Source: Lachnospiraceae bacterium (GTDB lineage: Bacteria; Bacillota; Clostridia; Lachnospirales; Lachnospiraceae). Taken from it: DNA of 64,000 nucleotides. The translations under genes and the position numbers were made by a program. Of the stretch, positions 8,375 through 17,193 are shown one piece after another. The notes beneath the pieces were generated by a model that had not been told where the DNA came from, made no database searches, and saw only the letters and a list, made by a program, of their open reading frames with translations. Numbering within the stretch: the stretch's first letter is position 1; each line of letters opens with the position of its first letter. The stretch covers positions 40,462-104,461 of the forward strand of contig CAJTDD010000018.1 in the NCBI GenBank assembly GCA_910574885.1, in the 5' to 3' direction.

Positions 8375-9463
8375 TTAATGTACAACGTGCTTTGGAATAT
8401 TTTTCTTGGTTTGGTAGGCACGTGCGACTATCCTTTTTAGCTCATTTCGATGTTTTTCTTCCTCTGCAAGATCATGTATGTTTGCGATATAATGCCTTAA
8501 TGTCATGAATATGTATTCTCTGTAATAGTAAGGCAGGTCTATCATGGCAGATTTTCCGGAAACATTTAGTAAAATATCATAAGACAGATAGGAATCCCCA
8601 TATACAAAAGAAAGTAGGTTAAACACTTCGGAATGGCTTTTGAAATAATCCTTATAGAGTGTTGAAGGTTTGCTTTCGGAACCGGCTGCTTTGATATAAC
8701 AGTTATGTATTGTATCCTCCTGATAACCACAATCGATCAGATAGTTGGAAAACCATTTTGGAAGATCAGTCATATCCCATTTATAATTTTCCAATATTGA
8801 TACTAAGTCACGAATCAGGTGCTTCATGGTATCTTCGATATCCGGATCGTCAAAAGAATCCATTTTCAGCTGGTTAAGCCAGTTTATTCCGAACAAAGGA
8901 TAAAAAAAGTTTTCGGCATGGTACATATGGATGAAATGACGAGGATTTGATTTGTAATGATAGCTGCCATTAGAGAAACGTTTCCCAGGACTGCATGGAA
9001 GATAAAATGTTGTGTCTTTTATTTTAATTGTTAAAATAATGTTCGACCGGCTGACATCCCTGGCTAATCCTTTTTCAAATAAGTTGGATGCAGATTCGAT
9101 TTTGCAGCCATAGTTTTTATTAACAAAGTGCAATAAAAAAGGAATGCCTTTGCTACTTAGACATTCCTCCGTTTTTATTTCTTTTAGATTTTTTTTGATT
9201 TCTCTTTCTATAGCACTTTGTATTTGCTGCTTGGCTTTATATTCTTCCACATCAAGCCGGGGATATTTTAAATCGCACAACCTAACCGTTAGGTTATGAG
9301 TTTTAAAAACGACCCGTTCTTTTTTCTCCCTTGCTAATGATAATATTCTTTCCCCTTCTGACAAGTAATTCATGCAATCCTTATCTTCTTGACTTTCATT
9401 GGATTTATCTGGTTTATCCTCGATAAGTCCAAGCATAATAAATAGATTTGTTGTTTCGTTCAT
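8375..9463 (-). CDS. Conserved-looking hypothetical protein, first gene of the clamp-loader operon
   Basis: 362 residues from ATG 9463, with AGGAGG upstream. I recognise no family. It is hydrophilic and basic, with a charged helical segment at ~75-105 (VEEYKAKQQIQSAIEREIKK) and an aromatic-rich middle (HFIHMYHAENFFYPLFGINW). There is no signal or membrane segment. A perfect 17-bp parS site lies inside the coding sequence at 9279-9295 with no frame disruption. The gene is preceded by a hairpin with a T-run (9488-9512). Confidence 0.65.
   Translation of the reverse strand: MNETTNLFIMLGLIEDKPDKSNESQEDKDCMNYLSEGERILSLAREKKERVVFKTHNLTVRLCDLKYPRLDVEEYKAKQQIQSAIEREIKKNLKEIKTEECLSSKGIPFLLHFVNKNYGCKIESASNLFEKGLARDVSRSNIILTIKIKDTTFYLPCSPGKRFSNGSYHYKSNPRHFIHMYHAENFFYPLFGINWLNQLKMDSFDDPDIEDTMKHLIRDLVSILENYKWDMTDLPKWFSNYLIDCGYQEDTIHNCYIKAAGSESKPSTLYKDYFKSHSEVFNLLSFVYGDSYLSYDILLNVSGKSAMIDLPYYYREYIFMTLRHYIANIHDLAEEEKHRNELKRIVARAYQTKKNIPKHVVH
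9279..9295. promoter_or_regulatory. parS: parS-like site inside a coding sequence
   Basis: AACCTAACCGTTAGGTT is a perfect palindrome around one central base. It is the leftmost of seven copies and lies within the 8375-9463 gene. Confidence 0.7.
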
Positions 9464-9487
9464 GTTTTCCTCCTTTTAAAATAAAAA

Positions 9488-9512
9488 AGACATCAATGGA
9501 TGTCTGCCTACA
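9488..9512 (-). terminator. Leader hairpin with T-run (attenuator or terminator)
   Basis: On the minus strand AGACATC-CATT-GATGTCT is followed by TTTTTTATT, just 25-40 bases before the ATG at 9463. No gene on this strand ends nearby upstream, so it is better explained as a leader attenuator of the clamp-loader operon than as the end of another transcript. Confidence 0.5.
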
Positions 9513-9724
9513 TAGTATATCAAAACTTATTTCACCTATCGCTAGGGATTGAAAGAAACGGAAAACCAAAGGTCATCCGGGATCAAAAAACAAGTTTTTT
9601 AAAGTATATCAATCATGTGTCAGATTGTCAATTCATATGTATGTCTGAGAAAATATTTCGTTACGGTTCAGCTTTTTGATCCATTTATAGTTCGCTTCGC
9701 AAAGGGGTGGATTTTTTTGCTGTC

Positions 9725-10219
9725 ACCCTAACGGTTAGGTTCTGTGTTTTATACGAAATGTGGTATGGCCCTATGGTCAGGGATAACAAAATGTTTTTTT
9801 AGAATGACCCTAACGGTTAGGTTTTATGATTCCGTAACTGCTTCAGAGTAGCTTTAAAAGCATGCGGAAATACAGACGGCTGGTAAATAAAATTATATAA
9901 AGAGATACAATGTATACAAAATACAGTATACAATAATAATATTAAGCATAAATAAAGTGAATAGAGTAATTATCAAAACCTAACCGTTAGGGTTTTGGCT
10001 TTTACCTGTTTAAACTCTCAGAAAATTAATTCGAGGAAAATGTCGGAATTTCTGATTTTATTTCTTCTGTGGTAAAGCCAGATAATTTAAATTGAAAAAT
10101 ATATTTTTAAAATCTATAAAATATTAATTTGTTCTTAAAGATAAAATTTAAGTTGAAATTATAATTCATATGTGTAATAATAAGAAAAGTAATAAAATAT
10201 GAAACCTAACGGTTAGGTT
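9725..10219. repeat. parS: parS centromere cluster upstream of parA
   Basis: Four copies of the palindrome core CCTAACSGTTAGG lie at about 9725-9741, 9807-9823, 9977-9994 and 10203-10219. The 13-bp core is invariant; the flanks vary slightly (ACCC or AACC). The last copy lies between the probable parA promoter and its ribosome site. The rest of 9464-10239 shows no gene. A ParA/ParB pair follows immediately, so these are the centromere-like sites loaded by ParB. Confidence 0.8.
10153..10180 (+). promoter_or_regulatory. Probable parAB promoter
   Basis: TTGAAA (10153-10158) and TAATAA (10175-10180) are separated by 16 bp, just before the parS copy at 10203. ParB binding there could repress parAB. 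The match is moderate. Confidence 0.4.
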
Positions 10220-10239
10220 GTGCAAAAGGAGGAAGCGGC

Positions 10240-11088
10240 GTGGCTATTGTAATAGGGGATTATAACAGAAAAGGGGGCGTGGGAAAGACCAGTTCTATCA
10301 TCAACCTGGCAGCCGAATTTGCATTAGCGGGAAAAAGGGTTCTGCTGATTGACGGGGATTCCCAAATCAATCTGACTCAGTTCTTCTATGAAGACAATGA
10401 AGATATTCTGGAGAACGGAAGAGTAAAAGAGGGGATTGATACACTTTATAATTTGTTGGAGGAAGATCTGAATATTCATAATCATATCAGGACCTGTGAA
10501 TTTTCCGCTCGCAGGAAATGGAGAAACAAATTCAGGAAAATCAATTTAAAACTGGATATTATTCTCGGAAGCGGAGATATGGATTATTACAGTGGAACCG
10601 ACATGAATCTTCTGAAACGCAAACTTGATATGTTGGATGGATATTATGATTATATATTTATAGATTTTCCGCCCGCACATAATATGGTGACAATGACCTA
10701 CCTGGTAGCCTGCGATTATGTAATTGTTCCTCTGCATCTCGCCAAGAACACCAGTACGCATGGATATGAAGACGTCATTGACAGGTGCCGCGAAGCGCGG
10801 GAGGAATATGGGAACAAGAGACTGCAGGTACTGGGGTTGTTTTATATAAGTACACAATTATATAAAGGGGATCAGAAAGCCTTATATGAATACAGCATGG
10901 AGGATGAAACAAGGACTTCCATGCGGCTGTTTCGGACAACGATCCGCCATGATTATTCGAGTATGCAGATTAGCGAGTGGGAGAAAAGGCCGCTTTGCAT
11001 CAGCTGTGGAAGCAGTGAGATTGCAAAGGATTATAAAATGCTGATGAAGGAGATGGAGGAGAGAATTCAGGAAGAAAGGGGAATATAA
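10240..11088 (+). CDS. parA: ParA-family partition ATPase
   Basis: 282 residues from GTG 10240, behind AAAGGAGG. The deviant Walker A KGGVGKT is at residues ~11-17, Walker A' (LLIDGDSQ) near 37-44 and Walker B (YIFIDFPPA) near 140-148. There is no N-terminal helix-turn-helix extension, so it is a short ParA/Soj-like form. The stop codon abuts the parB ATG. It should drive segregation of the replicon by ATP-dependent nucleoid binding with ParB and the parS cluster. Confidence 0.92.
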   Translation: MAIVIGDYNRKGGVGKTSSIINLAAEFALAGKRVLLIDGDSQINLTQFFYEDNEDILENGRVKEGIDTLYNLLEEDLNIHNHIRTCEFSARRKWRNKFRKINLKLDIILGSGDMDYYSGTDMNLLKRKLDMLDGYYDYIFIDFPPAHNMVTMTYLVACDYVIVPLHLAKNTSTHGYEDVIDRCREAREEYGNKRLQVLGLFYISTQLYKGDQKALYEYSMEDETRTSMRLFRTTIRHDYSSMQISEWEKRPLCISCGSSEIAKDYKMLMKEMEERIQEERGI

Positions 11089-12135
11089 ATGGCAAAGAGG
11101 AGTTTGGCAAGCCAGGCGCTTACAAAACGTAATACGATGCAGAAAGCAGCAAGTAAATCAGAAGATTTCCAGAAGGAGATAACGGATGAAACGAATGTAA
11201 ATGAACTTCCAGACGAAGTAAAAGAGAAGATAAGGTATCTGGAAGATAACATGCTGGAAGATGATCCTTATAATCTTGAAATATACGGTGAATCTGAAGT
11301 GGAAATGCTGTCCCGATCCATGAAGGATTATGGTTTCCAGGGGATCATTCTGGCATATCCGCATGAAGGGAAATACAGGATAGAATCCGGGCACCGCAGG
11401 AGAGAAGCGGGGCGGCTGGCCGGTATTGATAAATATCCGGTTCTGGTTACAGAAGCACCAAAAGAGGAATGGGAGCGAAGGATGCGGCTGTTTCTTGGCA
11501 ATCTGCATGGCAGAAAGGAAAAGCCAATGATTCTGGCAAGACTTGCTCAGGGACTTTTTGAGGCCCATGAAATGGAGATTAAGCATAAGAAAAGGGAAGG
11601 GTTGCTCAAAGAAGGGGAGATAACGGCAATTAATGAACTGGTCGCTATTGACATGGAACTGGATATCAAATCCGTTGAAAAGTACCGGGCGCTTTTGAAG
11701 CTGATACCGGAGTTGCAGACAATGGCAGATTCGGAGGTTTATTCCTGGTCCGGACTTTCCAGTGCAAGTACATTGAATGAAGAGAAGCAAAGAAGCCTTG
11801 CAGAGATGATACGGAAACAGACGGAAAAAGAAGGAGCTGAAAGTGTAAAAAAGGTTCGGATTTTAGAAATGATTAGTAATCTGAAATTAGAACAGCTTTC
11901 ATCCGATGTGAAATCTGCTGTTGGAAGAAATGAAAAGCCAGAGCAAAAAACGGGTGTGCGCGTCAGGCGTAAAAACGGGACTAAAATAATCATGAAGTGT
12001 GCGAAGAGCCTCCATGAGGTATTAGATGAGGAGTCCTTAATCAAGGACAACGAAGTCTCGGTGGTCATCGAAACGCTGGAAGGGCTGAAAAAGAGCATTG
12101 ATGAGAAGATTGATGCATTAAAAATGGAAACCTAA
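11089..12135 (+). CDS. parB: ParB-family partition protein
   Basis: 348 residues, ATG directly after the parA stop. The N-terminal ParB/Spo0J nuclease-like (CTPase) fold is visible: GESEVEMLSRSMKDYGFQ, then the box-II-like ESGHRRREA near residue 104. A helix-turn-helix region follows near 165-200 and a charged C-terminal segment probably dimerises. Its stop codon lies inside a parS copy (12129-12145), so the site is embedded in the end of the gene. It should bind CCTAACSGTTAGG and recruit ParA. Confidence 0.92.
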   Translation: MAKRSLASQALTKRNTMQKAASKSEDFQKEITDETNVNELPDEVKEKIRYLEDNMLEDDPYNLEIYGESEVEMLSRSMKDYGFQGIILAYPHEGKYRIESGHRRREAGRLAGIDKYPVLVTEAPKEEWERRMRLFLGNLHGRKEKPMILARLAQGLFEAHEMEIKHKKREGLLKEGEITAINELVAIDMELDIKSVEKYRALLKLIPELQTMADSEVYSWSGLSSASTLNEEKQRSLAEMIRKQTEKEGAESVKKVRILEMISNLKLEQLSSDVKSAVGRNEKPEQKTGVRVRRKNGTKIIMKCAKSLHEVLDEESLIKDNEVSVVIETLEGLKKSIDEKIDALKMET

Positions 12136-12145
12136 CGGTTAGGGT
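12129..12145. promoter_or_regulatory. parS: parS-like site spanning the parB stop codon
   Basis: The core CCTAACGGTTAGG begins within the last sense codon of parB, and the TAA of the palindrome is the stop codon itself. Confidence 0.7.
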
Positions 12146-12148
12146 CTG

Positions 12149-12176
12149 AGAGGATGGGTACACCATCCTCTATTTT
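12149..12176 (+). terminator. Rho-independent terminator of parAB
   Basis: AGAGGATGG and CCATCCTCT form a perfect 9-bp stem with a 5-base loop, followed by ATTTTA. It overlaps the 3' end of the convergent Toprim gene remnant. Confidence 0.7.
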
Positions 12177-13527
12177 AAACTGGAAATACCTGAGGCTTTA
12201 CCCCAAGTACCAGAATGTCATCTAATCCTTTTCCGAAACCTGGATTCCAGCTGCCGATATACGTATGAAATGAATGATTTTTTAAAAGTGCTACTAATTT
12301 TTTTTCATGCCGATGGACATGCTCATTAACATTTTTATCGACGTCATAGGCAACAACCGCACTCTTGCATCCTAGTGTTCCATCCGGTCAGAAATCGAAC
12401 TCCTGAACTGATTGGTTCGCACCATTGCGTCGTTAAAAGTTCTAGTCGATGCGCCCACATCGCCGTCGAACTTTTGCCTAGCACTGGCACGAACCAGACA
12501 GCTCATTCGTTCAATTTCTGACCGGATGGAACACTAGAGTTTTCAAAAAATCAAGAACGGATCTACCGGATTTGTCCGTTTTGGTTAATTTGGCATGTGA
12601 ATTTACACCGGGAAGCGAGATTACAATGCAACGCAGAAAATAGTTTGCAACGATTGCTTTTTTCTCACCCTCTGTAATATAGCATACGCCAGGGTCATCT
12701 GTGGAAGGGTGAAAATAGAACCCGATATGGCTGCCGGCCCGGCAGCCATTAAGATATTCATTCGAAAGAATGTTATTGCTATCTTTTGAAGGGTAAAATG
12801 AAGAAAAGTTTTTATACTTATCCTTTTCCTTCCCTTTCTCATCTTTTCCTGGATGGTCGAGGCGCAGCCGGATACGGTACAACATTCCGTCAGTATCATA
12901 GATAGGTATCAGCATTCCGGGGTGTCCTGTGAAAGTCCATTGAAGATCAGCTTCCTGATAAAAACCAGGAACTCCCTTCAGAGTTTTGTGTTTTTTCAGC
13001 AAAAGCTGGCAAATCCTGTGTCGTTCCACATGGTCACTGTAGAACCCTTTGACACTGTCAAACTTTCTTGGAAAAGACAGGGAACGTATAAAACTATCTC
13101 TGATTAAATCCTTTGGCCATCTCTCGGATCGCAATCCTGCATAGTGCTTCTTTGATAAGCAAAGCAGGTTCATAAAATCTGTATAAATTAAATCCAGATC
13201 GTTGTTAGGCAGAGGAATGGTCCCATAGTCGGCTGGCGGGGCAGGGGCTTCCTGTGCGGGACGATAGGTGTAACCAAAAGACTTTTCAGATACCCGGCCT
13301 CTTTTCTCAATATCAGAATAAAGGCATGAACTGTCAGGAAGCTCCTTTATGTAGTAGTAGGTTTTGCCGTTGACTGGACTCTGTGCTTCGGGAGAGTGGA
13401 TTCTCCGGCAGACGTAAAGAAGCTGTCCGGGATAAGCGGCGTTGTCCGGGATGAGAATGCTGCACCAGTCGGATTTGCCGCAAATTGGACAAGGTTCTGC
13501 CTTAGAGACATTACGAAATGTACCCAT
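12175..13527 (-). pseudogene. Toprim (DUF3854-type) primase-like gene split by a hairpin element
   Basis: From ATG 13527 (GGGAGG upstream) the frame encodes an N-terminal CPIC...C zinc-finger-like motif and later YITEGEKKAIVANY, the first half of a Toprim fold (catalytic E). It then runs into a 158-bp hairpin insertion and stops at once (12511). On the other side (12371-12175) the frame resumes as GCKSAVVAYDVDKN, which carries the Toprim DxD motif, and ends at TAA 12175-12177. Removing the element and one CTAG copy restores a continuous reading frame of about 397 residues. The intact protein would be a plasmid primase or replication-associated Toprim enzyme. As it stands it has lost the DxD half and is probably inactive. 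Confidence 0.75.
12376..12533. mobile_element. 158-bp palindromic insertion (hairpin element 1)
   Basis: The ends are perfect 20-bp inverted repeats (TGTTCCATCCGGTCAGAAAT and its complement), and nearly the whole element folds into one long imperfect hairpin. It is flanked by CTAG on both sides (12372-12375, 12534-12537), which reads as a 4-bp target duplication because deleting the element plus one CTAG repairs the host Toprim gene. The apex has stem AAAAGTTC/GAACTTTT, an internal loop of TAGT against CCGTC, and a CGATG/CATCG stem. It carries no ORF. Confidence 0.75.
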
Positions 13528-13793
13528 ATATACCTCCCATGGCTTTATAGCCTGTGGCTGCAAATGCAGTCACAATAGATCATATCAACCTGTAATATGA
13601 CTGCATAATGCAGAAATGGTGGAAGATGGACAAAAGCCCCGGTTCCATCCTGGCATAAAGCAAAAAATAAATTTTAAAAATTATACCATAATAACATGGC
13701 ATATATTAATGTGAAAAGTATAAAGCGTAAAGGAACAAAAATAATAAGACAAATTTTTAGTGAACAATACAAATCCGATAATTTTGCTGTGAA

Positions 13794-13810
13794 ACCCTAA
13801 CGGTTAGGTT
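13794..13810. promoter_or_regulatory. parS: parS-like site, rightmost copy
   Basis: ACCCTAACGGTTAGGTT lies just past the 3' end of the 13818-14822 gene. The rest of 13528-13817 shows no gene; a small palindrome-like CTGCATAATGCAG occurs near 13600. Confidence 0.65.
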
Positions 13811-13817
13811 TTCCCTT

Positions 13818-14822
13818 TTATCCATGGCAAAGTGAAGCAGTCATTCCCAAAGAAATCTTGCTGATTTTACATCTTCCGGAGTCTTCTTCGATTTCACATT
13901 GGTATAATGCATCAAACAACGGTTGAACCAGTACGTTTGTATCCAAAGTAAAATAAAGTGGATACAACGAATCTGTAATGCCTGTTTTACCCGACATATA
14001 TGGATTGCGAACCTGAAGATAAACTGGGGGAATATCAGAGATACTCTCTAACAGAAGCAAAATCATATGGCAAGGATATTCCTCTTTGCGCCGGTCAAGC
14101 CAGCAAAAGAGCAGGCGGCTGCGAAGAACTATATCAGCATAATTGTCCCCGTTATCCCTTCCGCATAAAAGAAACAGATGGACAGCAGGAGAGGAGCTGT
14201 CCCCCTGGCTGGCGGAATAACGGATGTATGCATCCAGAAGGAGCAGATGAGAGCCAATCTGTTTATGCAGATTAAAAAGGATCTTTTTTACGGAATTGCG
14301 GTAGGATGCCTGAAAACGAATCAAAAGCTGTGCGGCTGCCATCAACTCAATGCTCCGGTAAGCAGGCAATGTCTGGTTGGAGATATATGGGACTTCCATA
14401 AGGGAAGAAATATAACTGCGCGCTCCGGGGGATAAGGAATAAAACCGTAAAGGGGAAACAATCTGACAGGCGCTGCCCTCGCCGTCAGTCTGCATACAGA
14501 TGGAATGCTTAAGGAGAATTCCGGCATCTGACAGCTTTTTCAAATTTCTTTTGTAATCTTGTTTTCGGTAATTTTCCGGAAGAGTGTGGTTTAAAGCATA
14601 GTTCAGGTTGTGGGTGTTGACATAGCAGTAGGTTCCGAGAAGCTTCAGGATTTCAAAGTCAACAGAGTTTAACAACCCTTTTAATGCAAGGGTGTCGATT
14701 TCGGTGTGCGAGCAGTTTTTGTTCCTATTTTCAATCTGTATTTGGTATCCTTCTTGAAAATGAAATGGACTGTGGATCATAAAGGCGTCGGTTTTATAAT
14801 TTTTTAGTTTTTTTATTGCCAT
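13818..14822 (-). CDS. Winged-helix protein of replication-relaxation type
   Basis: 334 residues from ATG 14822 (TAGGAGG upstream). Residues ~45-125 form a winged-helix-like unit (DFEILKLLGTYCYVNTHNL, YKRNLKKLSDAGILL, then a strand pair ending in SPLRFYSLS). The C-terminal half is an alpha/beta region (MILLLLESISDIPPVYLQV). This is the layout of Replic_Relax-type proteins encoded beside TraG/FtsK-like ATPases in Gram-positive plasmids. The gene lies directly downstream of the coupling protein on the same strand. The 17.2-18.5 kb pseudogene has a similar plan. Family placement is by architecture only. Confidence 0.55.
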   Translation of the reverse strand: MAIKKLKNYKTDAFMIHSPFHFQEGYQIQIENRNKNCSHTEIDTLALKGLLNSVDFEILKLLGTYCYVNTHNLNYALNHTLPENYRKQDYKRNLKKLSDAGILLKHSICMQTDGEGSACQIVSPLRFYSLSPGARSYISSLMEVPYISNQTLPAYRSIELMAAAQLLIRFQASYRNSVKKILFNLHKQIGSHLLLLDAYIRYSASQGDSSSPAVHLFLLCGRDNGDNYADIVLRSRLLFCWLDRRKEEYPCHMILLLLESISDIPPVYLQVRNPYMSGKTGITDSLYPLYFTLDTNVLVQPLFDALYQCEIEEDSGRCKISKISLGMTASLCHG

Positions 14823-14850
14823 AATATCCTCCTACTATATTAGGGTGTAA

Positions 14851-17193
14851 TCAGAATAAACCGTCTAAAGATTCGCTGCCATCGGGTACAGGCGGCCGGG
14901 ATTCCTGCGTCTGGGAAGGAGACGGCATTTTTGGCGCTGCACTGCGTCTGGTTTCGGAAGAATCAAAATCATAACAACAGTATTCAGAAACAAGTTCTCT
15001 TCCAGAAAATGCAGCACAGCTGTTTCCGGCTAAGGATGAGGCGGGGGTGGCAGAAGATGCAGGGCCAGTATATGGCCTGAAAATTTCAGCAGAGAAAGAC
15101 TCTCTTTTTTGGGGAGACCAGTCTTCGGGCTTTAAAAATTCGACTCTTGCATGCAATGGCGGGAGCGGACGGCCATTCTTGGTGGTAAAAAGAGTGATTT
15201 CCTGAAAATCCTTCATACGGATATCTGTCTCCTCCACCAGATTTTTCTGCGTACATGTCTCTCTTGAAGAATAAGAGAGAGAAGGCGAATCATCTGACAG
15301 GGCTGTCTCAGAAACGGTTGACTGTTCCTCCACCTCATCATGGATTCCTGCCATTGCAGAAAATACTTCCATATCTGACAGTGAAGAACGTCCGAATACA
15401 AAAATATGGGCGCAGCCTAAGATTACGCCTTTCAGATACTTTGTGATTTCGTTTTTCTCAAACTGGTCTAAAGTCTGGATTGCACAGAACATGGCTACCC
15501 GGAATTTCCTGAATAAGGAGAAATTTTTCTCTAGAGAACTGTGGATCAGCACAGGAAGCTCGTCAACATAGAAGAAGTGCGGAATCCTTGTTTTTTCTGT
15601 TCCTGGACGGGACAATACCGCATTGTTGAATGAGAGCAGAAAAAACAGACCGAATGCAATCGCGTTGCTGTCACCGGAGGCAAGGTCGTAATTGCAGACT
15701 GTAATCTCCCCGTTTTCAAGAATCTGGTCAAAGTCAATGGAGGCTTGCGCACAGTAGACATCTTTGCTTTCTGGCATCAGTAAAAACTCATTGATGATAT
15801 TCCTGGTACCACGGCTCTGATCCTCCATCTTTGGACGGCCTTTCCCAAGGAGGTCCTCCCGGATATATTGGGAGATAAAGGAATAACGCTTCTGCTCCCT
15901 GTCAAGCTCGTCCAGTTTGCTCACATAAGGCGGCAGGAGGTCGAAGTTGTTAATGAGCAGCTGCAGGTCAGCAGGGGTGGCCTGGCGTTTGTAAAGGACA
16001 GGAACCGTGTTCATGACAAGAATGGCCAGGTTTGCAAGCATCTGCCTGTTGAGTCCGGTGAAATAGGAATCTGCCTTCCCCTTCAGATCGGTAATTACCT
16101 GCATGACATCTGAAAAGATGACCGCTTTTTTAACAATAGCCTGATGGAGTGCATTGCCGCTTAGAGAAGGTGATATAAAAAATGGGTTCATGCCAGTCCA
16201 GTTTGGCTTGAGTGTTCCTTCAAAGGTGTGTGTTGCGTCAATTCTGTGATAGGGAATGCCGCGTGCCTCACACAGCCTGCATACGTCATCTGTCAGAGAA
16301 TCCTCCGGTGCCAGAACCGTAATTCCGCAGACCGGATACTGCATGCGGATAGATTCGGGAGAGGCGTAAGTGGCGGTAGTTTCGGTGCAGCTGTCCGGCA
16401 TTGCTTCTTTGGCAGGACGAAAATTGGACAGGGAAAAATATGAGAAAGAGCCGGTATAGGTATATAGGCCGTCCTGCACAAGCTTGTGCATAGCCTTTAT
16501 CTGTTCCTGCTCTGCCTGACAACGCATATCCAGATCGTCACGGATTGCGGGCAGAATCGTGGAAGACGTTTTCCCGGTTCCACTGGTTCCGTCTACCAAT
16601 GTATGCAGAAAACGGTCTGTTTCTGATATGGTAATACGTTTCCCGCTGCGGATGTCCCTGGCGATAGACAAAGGATACTGGATCCTTCTTTTTTGCTTTC
16701 CGGTTTGCAGATAATAGGTCAGCTTAAAGGAAAGAATAACACTGCGGCTTTTTGCGTCCCTGGCTGGGCGGAGGAAAGACTTCATCAGTATATAAAAAAG
16801 CGGCAGGAGAGGGAGCTCTGTAATCAGGCGGGCAAGAAAAAGAACCATGCCCTTTGTAAAGATTTCGTCTGTCTCAATCGCAAGAACAGAGGGAAGGAAT
16901 AACTTTGATAAAAGCTGAAATACAACTGTAATGATTATGAGTGTTTCGTAATACAGGGTTGCAATATAGGCGGCAAGCTTAAAACGGTGATAGTTAAACG
17001 CTTCTGAGACGGTAGATAAGAGCCAGAGAAGTATCGGAAGCGTCATAGCGCAAAAACGATAAACAAAGCCGCAAGGGAGCAGTGAATAGTCGATTCGGTA
17101 CAGTGCAAAGATAAACCGAAGGCTGTACGCAAGCAGATGGCAGAGGAACAGACCATAGGCAACTGCAGGAAAAGAACGGTTTGTTTTATTCAT
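14851..17193 (-). CDS. TraG/VirD4-like conjugative coupling ATPase
   Basis: 780 residues. The N-terminal ~160 residues contain four or five hydrophobic segments (membrane anchor), followed by the ATPase. Walker A is GTSGTGKTSS near residue 206 and the Walker B-like HFFYVDELPVLIH lies near 545. The segment IPHFFYVDELPVLI...FRVAMFCAIQTLDQ is typical of type IV coupling proteins. The tail (~700-780) is proline/serine-rich. Its ATG overlaps the stop of the upstream gene (TAATG). It would deliver the relaxosome to a type IV secretion channel. No relaxase or other mating-channel gene is in this window, so transfer functions must lie elsewhere or be missing. Confidence 0.8.
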   Translation of the reverse strand: MNKTNRSFPAVAYGLFLCHLLAYSLRFIFALYRIDYSLLPCGFVYRFCAMTLPILLWLLSTVSEAFNYHRFKLAAYIATLYYETLIIITVVFQLLSKLFLPSVLAIETDEIFTKGMVLFLARLITELPLLPLFYILMKSFLRPARDAKSRSVILSFKLTYYLQTGKQKRRIQYPLSIARDIRSGKRITISETDRFLHTLVDGTSGTGKTSSTILPAIRDDLDMRCQAEQEQIKAMHKLVQDGLYTYTGSFSYFSLSNFRPAKEAMPDSCTETTATYASPESIRMQYPVCGITVLAPEDSLTDDVCRLCEARGIPYHRIDATHTFEGTLKPNWTGMNPFFISPSLSGNALHQAIVKKAVIFSDVMQVITDLKGKADSYFTGLNRQMLANLAILVMNTVPVLYKRQATPADLQLLINNFDLLPPYVSKLDELDREQKRYSFISQYIREDLLGKGRPKMEDQSRGTRNIINEFLLMPESKDVYCAQASIDFDQILENGEITVCNYDLASGDSNAIAFGLFFLLSFNNAVLSRPGTEKTRIPHFFYVDELPVLIHSSLEKNFSLFRKFRVAMFCAIQTLDQFEKNEITKYLKGVILGCAHIFVFGRSSLSDMEVFSAMAGIHDEVEEQSTVSETALSDDSPSLSYSSRETCTQKNLVEETDIRMKDFQEITLFTTKNGRPLPPLHARVEFLKPEDWSPQKRESFSAEIFRPYTGPASSATPASSLAGNSCAAFSGRELVSEYCCYDFDSSETRRSAAPKMPSPSQTQESRPPVPDGSESLDGLF

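Noticed and set aside
14851..17193. FtsK/SpoIIIE translocase identity
   Set aside because: Membrane anchor plus the VDE-type Walker B and the neighbouring winged-helix proteins fit TraG/VirD4 coupling proteins better; no gamma domain is seen.
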